A stretch of 41,878 bases of DNA from IMG/VR virus record IMGVR_UViG_3300049489_000282, positions 1 through 41,878 of that record, one strand, 5' to 3'. Positions within the stretch are counted from its first letter, which is position 1. The number at the start of each line of letters is the position of its first letter. A model generated the notes under the pieces. That model was not told where the DNA came from. It searched no databases and saw nothing but the letters and a program-made list of their open reading frames with translations. Source of the stretch: a virus. Below, in pieces: positions 23,740-31,655 of the stretch. Position numbers and translations under genes: made by a program.

Positions 23740-24006
23740 GTGAAAGTAATAGTAGAGCAAAAAGAACAAGAAGGATTAGAGGCGTTTTTAGGTAGTCGCA
23801 TTTTATTAATGTGCGCTGGATATTTTTACGAAGGTCGTTTGATTGGCGTAAATAAAACGTGCGTGAAGTTAGAAGATGCTGCAATTGTTTATTCGACTGG
23901 AGCGTGGAGTGACAAAAGTTACTCGGATATTCAAAAGCTACATTGCAAAGATTGGTATGTTAGAAAAAGTCTTATAGAAAGTTTTGGAGCTAGTAAAAAT
24001 GTATAG
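23740..24006 (+). CDS. Hypothetical early protein with small beta-barrel-like core
   Basis: 88 residues from a GTG following GGAGACATGAG. The middle part, [20 protein letters not shown] then [13 protein letters not shown], has the strand pattern of an Sm-like or SH3-like barrel, found in several phage early proteins of this size. Confidence in the fold is low. The stop overlaps the next small gene. Confidence 0.55.
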   Translation: MKVIVEQKEQEGLEAFLGSRILLMCAGYFYEGRLIGVNKTCVKLEDAAIVYSTGAWSDKSYSDIQKLHCKDWYVRKSLIESFGASKNV

Positions 24007-24166
24007 CCCTAGGAGTTTTCGCAATAGGTCAGGGTCAGGGTCATGGTCATGGTCAAGGTCATGGTCAGGGTCAGGGTCATGGTCAAGGTCAGGGTCATGG
24101 TCAAGGTCAGGGTCAGGGTCAGGGTCATGGTCAAGGTCAGGGTCAGGGTCAGGGTCATCAATATGA
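23999..24166 (+). CDS. Ser-Gly/Arg/Trp dipeptide-repeat protein (minisatellite coded)
   Basis: 55 residues from an ATG that has GGAG at good distance and overlaps the previous gene's end. After [10 protein letters not shown] the protein is Ser alternating with Gly, Arg or Trp to the end. The hexamer repeat has no stop in any forward frame, so length alone is not evidence, but the ribosome binding site and the ATGA coupling to the next gene favour this frame. It resembles RS/RG low-complexity chains that bind nucleic acid. Whether it is expressed is open. Confidence 0.4.
   Translation: MYSPRSFRNRSGSGSWSWSRSWSGSGSWSRSGSWSRSGSGSGSWSRSGSGSGSSI
24027..24158. repeat. 22-unit hexanucleotide minisatellite GGTCAN
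   Basis: Twenty-two perfect GGTCA units in a row, each followed by one variable base that is G, T or A and never C. The order of the variable bases is GGTTATGGTAGTAGGGTAGG then GT, with a recurring T-A-G(-G-G) block. No substitution or indel occurs at any other position. This shows recent growth by slippage or unequal crossing over in blocks of several units. The tract is GC-rich against its surroundings. Confidence 0.97.
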
Positions 24167-24243
24167 CCTTCAAAGACCAGTGCATAGCGAGGATTGAGAA
24201 GGCGGCGGGTGAGCATGAGTCTGAGTCATTGCTTGACCTATGA
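24163..24243 (+). CDS. Short peptide, probable remnant of a phage early gene
   Basis: 26 residues beginning [18 protein letters not shown], overlapping the repeat gene's stop as ATGA. The opening resembles the start of longer helical phage proteins of the same region, and here it ends early at TGA. It may be a truncated gene; the bases after the stop do not continue a convincing frame. The area is more GC-rich than the rest of phage A. Confidence 0.35.
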   Translation: MTFKDQCIARIEKAAGEHESESLLDL

Positions 24244-24280
24244 GGCCGCAGACTAACCGCACAGGCGAGGAGAAGAGAGA

Positions 24281-24487
24281 ATGAGTGAACTAAGACCAGA
24301 CGGCACTATACCAGCCGCTACATTTATGCTAGCACCAAAGAAATATAGATGCCTTAAATGTTCTGAGGTAAGAGCCTTTGTTGGTATTCATGTATCAGAG
24401 AATGGTAATTTCAGAAGTTATTGCGCCTCTTGTTTTGAAAAGCTGATTAAAGATAATTGCGGCGAAGTTGTTGAGGTTGAAGAATGA
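24281..24487 (+). CDS. Small zinc-finger protein
   Basis: 68 residues, with GAGGAGAAGAGAGA upstream. Two CxxC knuckles, C24/C27 (RCLKC) and C48/C51 (YCASC), spaced as a single zinc ribbon, then an acidic tail (GEVVEVEE). It is ATGA-coupled to the next gene. The role is unknown; nucleic-acid or protein binding is likely. Confidence 0.7.
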   Translation: MSELRPDGTIPAATFMLAPKKYRCLKCSEVRAFVGIHVSENGNFRSYCASCFEKLIKDNCGEVVEVEE

Positions 24488-24906
24488 ACACCTGCATCTG
24501 TCATGAAACAAGCGCGAGGAATTGCCCAGTCCATAATGAGCCTGTGGCGCGTGAGTGGTGGATTGAGAAGGGCGCATTTCAATATAGATGTGTTGAAAGT
24601 AATTTGGATTTATTAGGTTGGAACGCAGATGGGAAAGGCGCAACCCACGTCATCGAATATGCTGCCTATGAAAAACTCAAAGCAGAGAATGAGGCGTTGA
24701 GGGCAGAACTAAATAGAGTTATTGATATTGCTCATGGTGACAGTGACGAAAATGCACAGCTTAAAGATAAACTGGCGATTGCTAGAGAGGCTTTAGAAGC
24801 AGCAGAAGCAGCAATAGCAGTTTTCGGAGTTACTGCTTACGGTCAGTATAACCCAAAATGTAGCAGTCTTTTAATTGTTAAATCGGCACTGGAGAAAATG
24901 AAATGA
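24484..24906 (+). CDS. Early protein with N-terminal Cys/His motif and coiled coil
   Basis: 140 residues. The first 17 contain C4, C6, H7, C14 and H17, a compact possible metal site. A Trp-rich beta segment follows, then a long coiled coil (YEKLKAENEALRAELNRV) and alanine-rich helix. Proteins with this build, a short recognition part before a KAENEALR-type coil, are common in phage early operons. Function unknown. Confidence 0.65.
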   Translation: MNTCICHETSARNCPVHNEPVAREWWIEKGAFQYRCVESNLDLLGWNADGKGATHVIEYAAYEKLKAENEALRAELNRVIDIAHGDSDENAQLKDKLAIAREALEAAEAAIAVFGVTAYGQYNPKCSSLLIVKSALEKMK

Positions 24907-25031
24907 AAGTGCTATTTGGATTTATTCTTTTAGCTTTAGCCAGAATTATAATTGAAGATAACTCTATATTCTTTGGTGTAGTCTTGCTTATTTTTTCTAA
25001 TCAACTTGTGTTTGGGAATAAAATGAAATGA
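24903..25031 (+). CDS. Small two-helix membrane protein
   Basis: 42 residues, ATGA-coupled on both sides. Two hydrophobic stretches, VLFGFILLALARIII and FFGVVLLIFSNQLVFG, separated by EDNS, give a hairpin in the inner membrane. Could be a holin-like or superinfection-exclusion peptide; nothing is diagnostic. Confidence 0.5.
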   Translation: MKVLFGFILLALARIIIEDNSIFFGVVLLIFSNQLVFGNKMK

Positions 25032-25240
25032 AAGAATGTAAACACGAATGGCTAACGCCTGCTAATAATAGAACTACTTGTAAACTATGCGGCAGAGATG
25101 GGTTTATAACTCTTGATAGAGAGCCACAATGGGACAAGCACTTGACTGAGAAGTTTACAGAGTGTCCACTATGTAGGCGTAACGATGGTCATCATTTTGA
25201 TAGCTGTCCTTCGGTATTTAACCGAGGGGATGCTGAGTGA
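25028..25240 (+). CDS. Small double zinc-knuckle protein
   Basis: 70 residues. C4, H6, C18 and C21 make one likely zinc site; C46, C49, H55/H56 and C60 a second. The linker is acidic and Trp-containing. Such proteins are frequent in phage early operons near the exonuclease and methylase genes. ATGA-coupled to the membrane protein before it. Function unknown. Confidence 0.65.
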   Translation: MKECKHEWLTPANNRTTCKLCGRDGFITLDREPQWDKHLTEKFTECPLCRRNDGHHFDSCPSVFNRGDAE

Positions 25241-25416
25241 AAACCTGCATAATCATAACCTCATTTCTAGGACTAAGTTACTCATACAGTAAATATCATG
25301 AGGCGCACTGTTACTATAAAAGATGCTTTAAGCAGAACTACTATTTAAAAGATAGCCATTTAGATGAAACAGGCTATATGAAATGTATCTGGTCTGCGCA
25401 TAAAGATGGGGAATAA
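25237..25416 (+). CDS. Small exported protein
   Basis: 59 residues from a GTG that overlaps the previous stop by four bases. The N-terminus VKTCIIITSFLGLSYS is a short signal peptide. The mature part has four Cys or Cys-neighbouring Tyr-rich turns (HCYYKRCFKQNYY, MKCIWSAH), suggesting disulphides in the periplasm. Possibly a surface-exclusion or host-modifying peptide, which is inference. Confidence 0.5.
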   Translation: MKTCIIITSFLGLSYSYSKYHEAHCYYKRCFKQNYYLKDSHLDETGYMKCIWSAHKDGE

Positions 25417-25421
25417 TTTTA

Positions 25422-25610
25422 ATGGAAGACAAAAATATATCAGACCAGCTTAAGCACATGGCTCGTAATTACGACCATGCGATAAAAGAAATTGTAGTAT
25501 TGAGAGCTAATAATAGCTCCCTAATTGCTAAAAACATGGAACAAGAAGCTGAACTAAAAGCATTACGTTATTTTAAAAAGCTGCATAGTAAAAAGCCTAT
25601 AGCAGACTAG
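25422..25610 (+). CDS. Coiled-coil early protein, 62 aa
   Basis: A helical protein with heptad spacing through most of its length (VVLRANNSSLIAKNMEQEAE). A GGGGAATAATTTTA site precedes the ATG. It ends by converging with a minus-strand gene over 14 bases. No family recognised. Confidence 0.6.
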   Translation: MEDKNISDQLKHMARNYDHAIKEIVVLRANNSSLIAKNMEQEAELKALRYFKKLHSKKPIAD

Positions 25611-25932
25611 CGGTGATCCAGACCATAGCCCTACCTTCGCATTGGGTAGGTTCATAGGTTACCGTAAAGCCCGGGCTAAACATGCGGATAAGTCTAGCGT
25701 GTGTTTTGGTAACTGATCCATGTATGATGTTAATGCCGTAATCGTCGCGCAAATGTTTAAATACTGTAACTATATTTTTATAAAAATCATCCCCATTCAG
25801 TCCAGATATAATGCCACGCTCGCCGTCTTTAAATATAAAAAATGACAGGCAGTAGTTATCTGCATGTTCATCGTAAAGCCTGACCTGTATTAGTTTGGTG
25901 CTAGATTCTATTCTCATAATATATTTTAACAT
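25597..25932 (-). CDS. Hypothetical protein, lone minus-strand gene
   Basis: 111 residues, or 106 from a second ATG at 25,917. It fills a stretch with no other gene and runs against the surrounding early operon. The pattern, strands followed by TKTHARLIRMFSPGF, loosely resembles the end of a GNAT acetyltransferase, but the acetyl-CoA loop is missing, so no function is claimed. No good ribosome binding site is seen. Confidence 0.5.
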   Translation of the reverse strand: MLKYIMRIESSTKLIQVRLYDEHADNYCLSFFIFKDGERGIISGLNGDDFYKNIVTVFKHLRDDYGINIIHGSVTKTHARLIRMFSPGFTVTYEPTQCEGRAMVWITASLL

Positions 25933-25976
25933 ATTATTGTTGACAGACGTATTAAATACTAGGGAGGCTAGACGTT

Positions 25977-26489
25977 ATGGAAATAAAATGTAGTTATACT
26001 GAGTTAAGAGATGTAGTTAACATGGTTGAAAACCCGAAGAACTATAATAAGCATAGCTCTCGCCAAATAGATATGCTGGCAAAGATTATGAATTTTCAAG
26101 GCTGGCGCCATCCAATAGTGGTATCTAAAAGATCAGGTTTTATAGTCGCTGGTCATGGACGATTACAAGCTGCTAAGAAATTAGGATGGGATAAGTGCCC
26201 GATAGATTTACAAGACTTTCCTGATGAGGCAACTGAGCTGGCTTTTTTAGTTTCTGACAACAAAATCCAAGAGCTAGCAGAGACCGACAACGACATGCTA
26301 CTTGAGATAGCCACATCTTTAGGTGATAGTTTTGATACTGAGCTTTTGGGTCTTGATACAGACATAATGATTCAGCCACTTGACGAAGTTGTAGAGCATG
26401 AAGGTTTAGAAAATGTTAAAATAGTTATTCTAGAGTGTCCACATTGTAACCAGACTTTTGAACAGGCTCAGGCTAAAATTGTCGGATAA
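25977..26489 (+). CDS. ParB/Srx-like domain protein
   Basis: 170 residues with GGGAGG upstream. The ParB-like core is clear: NPKNYNKHSSRQIDMLAKIM, then HPIVVSKRSGFIVAGHGRLQ with the GHxRLxA motif, and a helix ending in WDKCPIDL. A CPHC at the C-terminus suggests an added metal site. In phages this domain is often placed next to DNA methylases and may act as a nuclease or DNA-modification partner. It overlaps the methylase gene. Confidence 0.85.
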   Translation: MEIKCSYTELRDVVNMVENPKNYNKHSSRQIDMLAKIMNFQGWRHPIVVSKRSGFIVAGHGRLQAAKKLGWDKCPIDLQDFPDEATELAFLVSDNKIQELAETDNDMLLEIATSLGDSFDTELLGLDTDIMIQPLDEVVEHEGLENVKIVILECPHCNQTFEQAQAKIVG

Positions 26490-27366
26490 ATATGGATTGC
26501 CTTACCAAGGATCTAAGACAAAAATAATAGATCAGATAGCTAAATTATTCCCTAGTGCCGATCATTTTTACGATTTATTTGGCGGAGGATTTTCAGCAAG
26601 TCATTATATGCTTAGACATAGGTCAAGATCTTATAAGCAGTTTCATTACAATGAACTACGTCCTGGTTTATGCGAGCTGATTAAAGATGCGATAGCTGGC
26701 AAATATAATTATAAAATATTTAAGCCTGAGTGGATTACGCGTGAGCGTTTTATGGCTGATAAAGAAAAAGATGTTTATATTAAAATCATTTGGTCATTTG
26801 GCAATGATGGAGCTTCTTATTTATTTGGAAAAGAGATAGAGCAGCCAAAGCGCAGTATGCACATGGCAGTTGTGTTTGATGAATATGACGATTGGTTTAA
26901 AACTACCTTTAGGATAAATAAATTCCCAGATGGCTTGGGAATTAAGGCAAGGCGGCTGTATCTTAGAAAACTAATTAGGCATATTGGTAGAATCGACATC
27001 CAACAGCTCCAACAGCTCGAACGGCTCGAACAGCTCCAACAGCTCGAACAGCTCCAACAGCTCCAACGGCTCGAACGGCTCGACCTAACTAATTTAGATT
27101 ATCGCAAAGTCATTATAAAGCCTAACTCAGTTATCTATTGCGATATTCCGTACAAAGGCACTGGTGATTACGGTAATGGATTTAACCATAAAGATTTTTT
27201 TGATTGGGCGGATAATCAAGTAAATCCGGTGTTTATATCTGAGTATAAAATAGATGATCCAAGGTTTTATTTATTAAAAGAGATATCGCATCGGACTACT
27301 TTTTCTAATGGCGGTAATAGTTTAGTTAAAGAAAGAGTATATTGCAATAAGGCTGCTAAAACCTAG
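26479..27366 (+). CDS. Dam-like adenine-N6 DNA methyltransferase with internal repeat
   Basis: About 295 residues from a TTG that begins MSDKYGLPYQGSK; a TTG seven codons upstream is the alternative. Motif X is YQGSK (9-13), motif I DLFGGGFS (32-39), motif IV DIPY (222-225) in place of DPPY, then KGTGDY. This is the D12-class layout. Between motifs, residues 175-201 are nine tandem tripeptides (QQL, ERL, EQL, QRL). It would methylate adenine to guard phage DNA from host nucleases or to time packaging. No matching restriction gene is nearby. Confidence 0.85.
   Translation: MSDKYGLPYQGSKTKIIDQIAKLFPSADHFYDLFGGGFSASHYMLRHRSRSYKQFHYNELRPGLCELIKDAIAGKYNYKIFKPEWITRERFMADKEKDVYIKIIWSFGNDGASYLFGKEIEQPKRSMHMAVVFDEYDDWFKTTFRINKFPDGLGIKARRLYLRKLIRHIGRIDIQQLQQLERLEQLQQLEQLQQLQRLERLDLTNLDYRKVIIKPNSVIYCDIPYKGTGDYGNGFNHKDFFDWADNQVNPVFISEYKIDDPRFYLLKEISHRTTFSNGGNSLVKERVYCNKAAKT
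27001..27081 (+). repeat. 9-unit 9-bp coding minisatellite in the methyltransferase gene
   Basis: Nine tandem units of SAACRGCTC (S is C or G, R is A or G), with no other variation. Only two positions differ, changing Gln to Glu at the first codon and Gln to Arg at the second, so every difference is amino-acid changing. The third codon is always CTC for Leu. The unit length keeps the frame, so unit number can change without breaking the enzyme. Confidence 0.95.
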
Positions 27367-27412
27367 CCTTGCGTAAAAACAATATTTAGTGTTCTAATAA
27401 CGTCTGAGGACT

Positions 27413-27823
27413 ATGCCAGAGATAGTATTAAAATTCATTTCAGACATGATTGATATGCCTTTTGATAGAGCATATCTAAATAATATTTACGGTGAGGATC
27501 AGGTGGCCACATGGCTAACTGACATGGCCATATTAAAAGCCATTAAGATCGGCAATGATGAGAAGAAATTGGCCAGGGCTAAAAATAAAGATTTATTTCT
27601 AGAAGATATTTTACGCTTTCGTAATAAGGCCATGCAAAACATGACGGCTGTTATGAATGATAAAACCCATAAGGATCATGTACGCGTATCGACTTTATTT
27701 ATGTCAGCAGAATTAGCATACATAGAGGCATATTTTAAAGCCAAAGGTGAACAAGATGCGCTCGCTGGCGAAGCTAAAATGGGAACAATACTAGAGTTTA
27801 TTCGTGGCCAGAAAACAAATTGA
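27413..27823 (+). CDS. Probable terminase small subunit, phage A
   Basis: 136 residues directly upstream of the large terminase and overlapping it by 20 bases. It is helical, with a first domain around DQVATWLTDMAILKAIKIG and a basic region KKLARAKNKD, then a long helix. No sharp helix-turn-helix motif is visible, so the call relies on position and size. It would recognise the phage packaging start and load DNA onto the large subunit. Confidence 0.6.
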   Translation: MPEIVLKFISDMIDMPFDRAYLNNIYGEDQVATWLTDMAILKAIKIGNDEKKLARAKNKDLFLEDILRFRNKAMQNMTAVMNDKTHKDHVRVSTLFMSAELAYIEAYFKAKGEQDALAGEAKMGTILEFIRGQKTN

Positions 27824-29021
27824 ACTACTCCCTCATCAAGATGATTTCATTCACGCCAAAGCCAAGCTGGTATTGCTTTTGGGAGGAATTGGAAGTGGGA
27901 AGAGTTACGCGGGATCAGTATTTGCGGTAAAGGAAAGTGTCGAGCATCCGGAAATACCAGGGCTAATCACTGCCAATACATACAGACAATTACAAAATGC
28001 CACACTTCAAACGCTATTTAATTTCTGTGACGTTAATAATATTTTATACGATTACAATCAGAATAAAGGGATTTTAAATTTATGCGGCTGTAAATGGTTT
28101 ACATATAGCCTTGATAGTTACGACAACATGCGAGGGATAGAGGTTGGAAAATTTTGGGGCGACGAGATGCGCGACGCTGCACCAGAGGCATTTAGGGTAA
28201 TGCTTGGACGACTCAGAGTTGGTAATAATTTAAAAGGTAGGCTTACCACAACGCCATCGGGTTATGATTATTTATACGATTACTTTGCTGGTGACAAAAA
28301 AACTGATGAAATGGAATTGATCCGCGCTACCAGCATGGACAATAAATTCCTGCCCGATGGCTATGTTGATACACTTAGGTCTAGTTACGATGAAAAGATT
28401 TACGCTCAAGAAGTGTTAGGTCAGTTTGTAAACATACAATCAGGACGCATTTACTATGCCTTTGATAGATCAAAGCATGTCGCTAAATTCGAGCGTGACA
28501 TGACGATGCCATTAACTATTGGTATGGATTTCAACATTAGTCCAATGAGTGCGTCAGTGTGTCAAGTGTACGGTGACTCAATAAAAGTGATAGATGAAAT
28601 ATCAATTAACGACAGCAATACAAATCAAATGGCTGAGCTTATTAGACAAAGGTATGGGACAAATTTAACCATAATCCCTGACGCAACTGGCAAAGCACTT
28701 AAAACATCTAGTCGAGGTTTTTCAGATCATGAGATTTTAAGAGGTTACGGTTTTAAAGTATCTAGTCAGGGAGGAAATCCATTTAGGGCTGACAGATATA
28801 ATACGGTCAATAATCTACTTGAAAAAGGTAAAGTTTTAATTTCTGATAGATGTGTTAAGCTAATAAATGATTTTGAAAGAGTATGTTATAAGGACGGAAC
28901 CAATTTGCCAGACACTAAAGATTTATCTTTGACACATGCTTCGGATTCTTTAGGTTACGTTTGCTGGGCATCATTCCCGATACTACCGCGCAAGTCTGAA
29001 ACTAAAATGATTCAAAGATAA
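27804..29021 (+). CDS. terL: Terminase large subunit, phage A
   Basis: 405 residues from a GTG. ATPase: Walker A GGIGSGKS (27-34) and Walker B KFWGDE with D120-E121, then the coupling motif TTTPSG (148-153). Nuclease: D242 in GMDFNIS, D293 in IPDATGK and D381 in HASDSLGY, giving the RNase H-like two-metal site. All catalytic positions are present. It pumps DNA into the prohead and cuts it. It is a different family from the phage B large terminase at 37,678. Confidence 0.95.
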   Translation: MARKQIELLPHQDDFIHAKAKLVLLLGGIGSGKSYAGSVFAVKESVEHPEIPGLITANTYRQLQNATLQTLFNFCDVNNILYDYNQNKGILNLCGCKWFTYSLDSYDNMRGIEVGKFWGDEMRDAAPEAFRVMLGRLRVGNNLKGRLTTTPSGYDYLYDYFAGDKKTDEMELIRATSMDNKFLPDGYVDTLRSSYDEKIYAQEVLGQFVNIQSGRIYYAFDRSKHVAKFERDMTMPLTIGMDFNISPMSASVCQVYGDSIKVIDEISINDSNTNQMAELIRQRYGTNLTIIPDATGKALKTSSRGFSDHEILRGYGFKVSSQGGNPFRADRYNTVNNLLEKGKVLISDRCVKLINDFERVCYKDGTNLPDTKDLSLTHASDSLGYVCWASFPILPRKSETKMIQR

Positions 29022-29034
29022 AGGAAATAAATAA

Positions 29035-30555
29035 ATGGCAAATCCAGATTTAACAGAACTAAGTGTTAGGAAAAGAATCATAGCTGAAATAAATGGCGAT
29101 GATAATAAAGCCAGACGCGAGGAAAGTTTAAGACGTTTTGAGGTCTATAAGCAACGTCAAGAGAAATTTATTATTGATAAATTAGAGAGCGAATTTTCAC
29201 CTAAAACAGTTCGTGAGATGCGTAAAATTCTTTCTATAAATTTAGCTCCACGAATTATAAATCAATTGGCTAGCATTTATAATACGGCACCAGAGCGTAC
29301 ATTTGGCGATGATTTATCTGAGCAGCAAGTTGAGCAGCTAAATGAGCTATATGAATATGCAAGAGTAGATAATAAAATGCTACAAGCAAATCGTTATTTA
29401 AAATTAAATGACCAAGTGATTTTACAAGTAGTACCTCGTGGCGGTATCCCTCAAGTGCGCGTACTTTTACCACATCATGTTGATGTTATCCCTGATGAAA
29501 TGCAACCTGAACTACCGTATGCTTATATAATTTCTATTTTTGATAAGTATGATTATCTGACCAGCAATAGCCCAACAAGCGTTAGCAAATTAAATCCTTA
29601 TGATGCTACCTATAGCACTACTGATGGCATCAACCAAAGCATTGCAGATCAGGAAGATTATAAAGCTAGTCTTCATAGGTATGAGGTCTGGACTAAGGAC
29701 TTTAATTTTATTATGGACGGTAATGGTAAAGTTGTTAGCGAGGATAATATAAATCCAATTGGTAAATTGCCATTTGTAGATGTGTCATGTGAAAAGGATT
29801 TTGAATTCTGGATAAGATCAGGTAACGGAATTATAGATTTCGCTGTAGATTTCGGTGTGCAATTATCAGATATAGCTAACATCATCCGTTTACAGGGATA
29901 TGCGCAAGCCATTATTTCAAGTGAAAACGAGCCGAGTCAGATTTGTGTCGGTGCTGATAAAGTTATATTTTTGCAGCTTGATCCGAACAGACCTGAAATG
30001 AAGCCAAGTTTTGAATTTGCAAATCCAGGTAGCGATTTACAATCTGGATTAGATTTCTTAGAAATGTCACTTCGTTTATTTTTAACATCTAAGGGTATTG
30101 ATCCTAAAACTATTTCAGGAAAACTTGATGCGCAGAATTTTAGTTCTGGCGTTGAGCGACTGCTGTCAATGGTGGATAAATTTGAAGCCTCTAAGACTGA
30201 CATTGAGCTTATGCGCTATGCAGAGGAGCAGGTGTTTCAATTATTAGTTGAGTGGTCAAATATTTATCAAGGCACTGATAATTTAATTCCTGATTTGCAA
30301 ATTGCGACACTACCGGATGATATGGACGTGACAATAAATTATATAAAACCTGAAGCAATACAGACAAAAATAGAGCTTGAGGATTCAGTTATAAAGCTGC
30401 TCGACAATGGTCTAATCACTCGCCAAAAAGCATTGATGTCAATTTATGGACTGACTGAAGAACAAGCCGATGAAATGGAATCTAAAATATCTAAGGACAA
30501 GTCACTATTAATGCCAAAGGCAGAGGTAGCAAGTGGCGAAGCCGAAATTCAGTGA
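29035..30555 (+). CDS. Portal protein, phage A (SPP1 gp6-like)
   Basis: 506 residues, AAGGAAATAAATA upstream. The N-terminal helix-rich clip/wing domain (LSINLAPRIINQLASIYN), a strand-rich part (QVILQVVPRGGIPQVRVLLP) and a stem/crown pattern with SSGVERLLSMVDKFEASKTD match the SPP1 gp6-type portal family. It makes the dodecameric ring at one capsid vertex through which DNA passes. It overlaps the next gene by 23 bases. Confidence 0.85.
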   Translation: MANPDLTELSVRKRIIAEINGDDNKARREESLRRFEVYKQRQEKFIIDKLESEFSPKTVREMRKILSINLAPRIINQLASIYNTAPERTFGDDLSEQQVEQLNELYEYARVDNKMLQANRYLKLNDQVILQVVPRGGIPQVRVLLPHHVDVIPDEMQPELPYAYIISIFDKYDYLTSNSPTSVSKLNPYDATYSTTDGINQSIADQEDYKASLHRYEVWTKDFNFIMDGNGKVVSEDNINPIGKLPFVDVSCEKDFEFWIRSGNGIIDFAVDFGVQLSDIANIIRLQGYAQAIISSENEPSQICVGADKVIFLQLDPNRPEMKPSFEFANPGSDLQSGLDFLEMSLRLFLTSKGIDPKTISGKLDAQNFSSGVERLLSMVDKFEASKTDIELMRYAEEQVFQLLVEWSNIYQGTDNLIPDLQIATLPDDMDVTINYIKPEAIQTKIELEDSVIKLLDNGLITRQKALMSIYGLTEEQADEMESKISKDKSLLMPKAEVASGEAEIQ

Positions 30556-31081
30556 GGATTCAGTCACTCAGGAAATAGATTTAGGTAAACTTTTAGGTTT
30601 AGATTTATCTGATGCCAGTGAATTAAAGCAGTATATTGGGCAGTTAATTATTGATAAAATAAAAACCAGAACTGAAGACGGTATAGGCTTTAATGGTAAG
30701 CCACTAAAGTCGCCTTATTCTAAAACTTATTCTGACAGCATGGAATTTAAAGCGTTTGGTAAATCAAAATCTAAAGTTAACATGACATTAAGTGGTGATA
30801 TGCTTGGGCTTATGGATATTGTCGAGGACAAAGGTGATAAAATAACTATCGGCTGGGATGATCCTGAGCAGAACGCTAAAGCGTACAATCATAATACTGG
30901 CGACACGGTTCCAAAGCGTCCATTTTTCGGCATCAACAATAAAGAGTTATATGAAATAATTAGGGAAGTCAGACCTGATATTAAGCGAGCTATTGCTATA
31001 AAAGAAGATGAGGGATTATCAAAATATGAGAAATTTTCATTATCACTACTGGATAAATTAAATGCCGATACTGAAGACTAA
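30533..31081 (+). CDS. gpG/HK97-gp10-like virion morphogenesis protein, copy 1
   Basis: 182 residues from a GTG within the portal 3' end. The conserved features of the gp10/gpG group are present: MTLSGDMLGLMDIV, then ITIGWDDPEQNAKAYNHNTG and VPKRPFFGINNKE. Its N-terminal half is extra. These proteins help join head and tail. A divergent second copy follows at once. Confidence 0.7.
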   Translation: MAKPKFSEDSVTQEIDLGKLLGLDLSDASELKQYIGQLIIDKIKTRTEDGIGFNGKPLKSPYSKTYSDSMEFKAFGKSKSKVNMTLSGDMLGLMDIVEDKGDKITIGWDDPEQNAKAYNHNTGDTVPKRPFFGINNKELYEIIREVRPDIKRAIAIKEDEGLSKYEKFSLSLLDKLNADTED

Positions 31082-31655
31082 GGTCAATTATCAATCACTT
31101 CTAGCTAAGCTCGAGGCTTTTTTTAAAGACATTGGTAAGGATGAAAAGCTCCTAAAAGATATAGGCATATTTTCACTTGAAAGAGTGAGGGCAATGGTTC
31201 GTAGCGGCTACTCACTGGACGGCAATAATAAATCAAGGCTTAAAAAATTAAGTAACTCATATAAAGAAATGCGCATGGGTATCGTTAGATTTAGAACTGT
31301 TGGCAAAGGTGCTGGTAGGTATGTTGTCGCCACTCAGGAGCCGGATGAAAAGCTAAAAGAAGTTGATACGAAGTTTTTTGATCCAACATTTTCTAACCTG
31401 ACTTTCACTGGTCAGCTCATGAAGTCGCTTAGTTATTTTATAACAGCCAGTAAAAGGCAGATCACAGTATTTGTGGCTGACACCAAAAGAGTCGGGAAAT
31501 ATGAAACGCTAAGTAATAAAGATGTGGCAAAACACGTTTCTGACAATGGGCGTCCATTCCTAGGTCTAGACAAAACAGGTGTTGCCAGGATCAAAGCGAT
31601 AGTGAAAAAATCAATTCGAGATGAAATATTAAAACAACGCTTGAAAAAGCGATAG
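31062..31655 (+). CDS. gpG/HK97-gp10-like virion morphogenesis protein, copy 2
   Basis: 197 residues. It repeats the layout of the gene before it: LTFTGQLMKSLSYFITASKR, then KHVSDNGRPFLGLDKTG and a basic helical end. The basic N-terminal part (RVRAMVRSGYSLDGNNKSR) differs. The two may be tandem duplicates specialised for different neck rings. It overlaps the first by 20 bases. Confidence 0.65.
   Translation: MPILKTKVNYQSLLAKLEAFFKDIGKDEKLLKDIGIFSLERVRAMVRSGYSLDGNNKSRLKKLSNSYKEMRMGIVRFRTVGKGAGRYVVATQEPDEKLKEVDTKFFDPTFSNLTFTGQLMKSLSYFITASKRQITVFVADTKRVGKYETLSNKDVAKHVSDNGRPFLGLDKTGVARIKAIVKKSIRDEILKQRLKKR

Noticed and set aside
24027-24158. CRISPR array
   Set aside because: The repeat is a continuous hexamer with no spacers; units are six bases, and no cas genes are nearby.
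24027-24158. Diversity-generating retroelement variable region
   Set aside because: Variation at one fixed base looked suggestive, but there is no reverse transcriptase, no template repeat and no variable-protein fold.
24027-24158. AGGTCA-type nuclear receptor half-sites
   Set aside because: The units contain AGGTCA by chance; the window is bacteriophage DNA and the units are a minisatellite.
23938-24216. Asp/Pro/His repeat protein on the minus strand
   Set aside because: The hexamer repeat is open in many frames on both strands, and there is no ribosome binding site or coupling for this frame.
25940-25945. Perfect TTGACA as a promoter for the ParB-like gene
   Set aside because: No acceptable -10 box lies 15-19 bp downstream; the position holds the ribosome binding site area instead.
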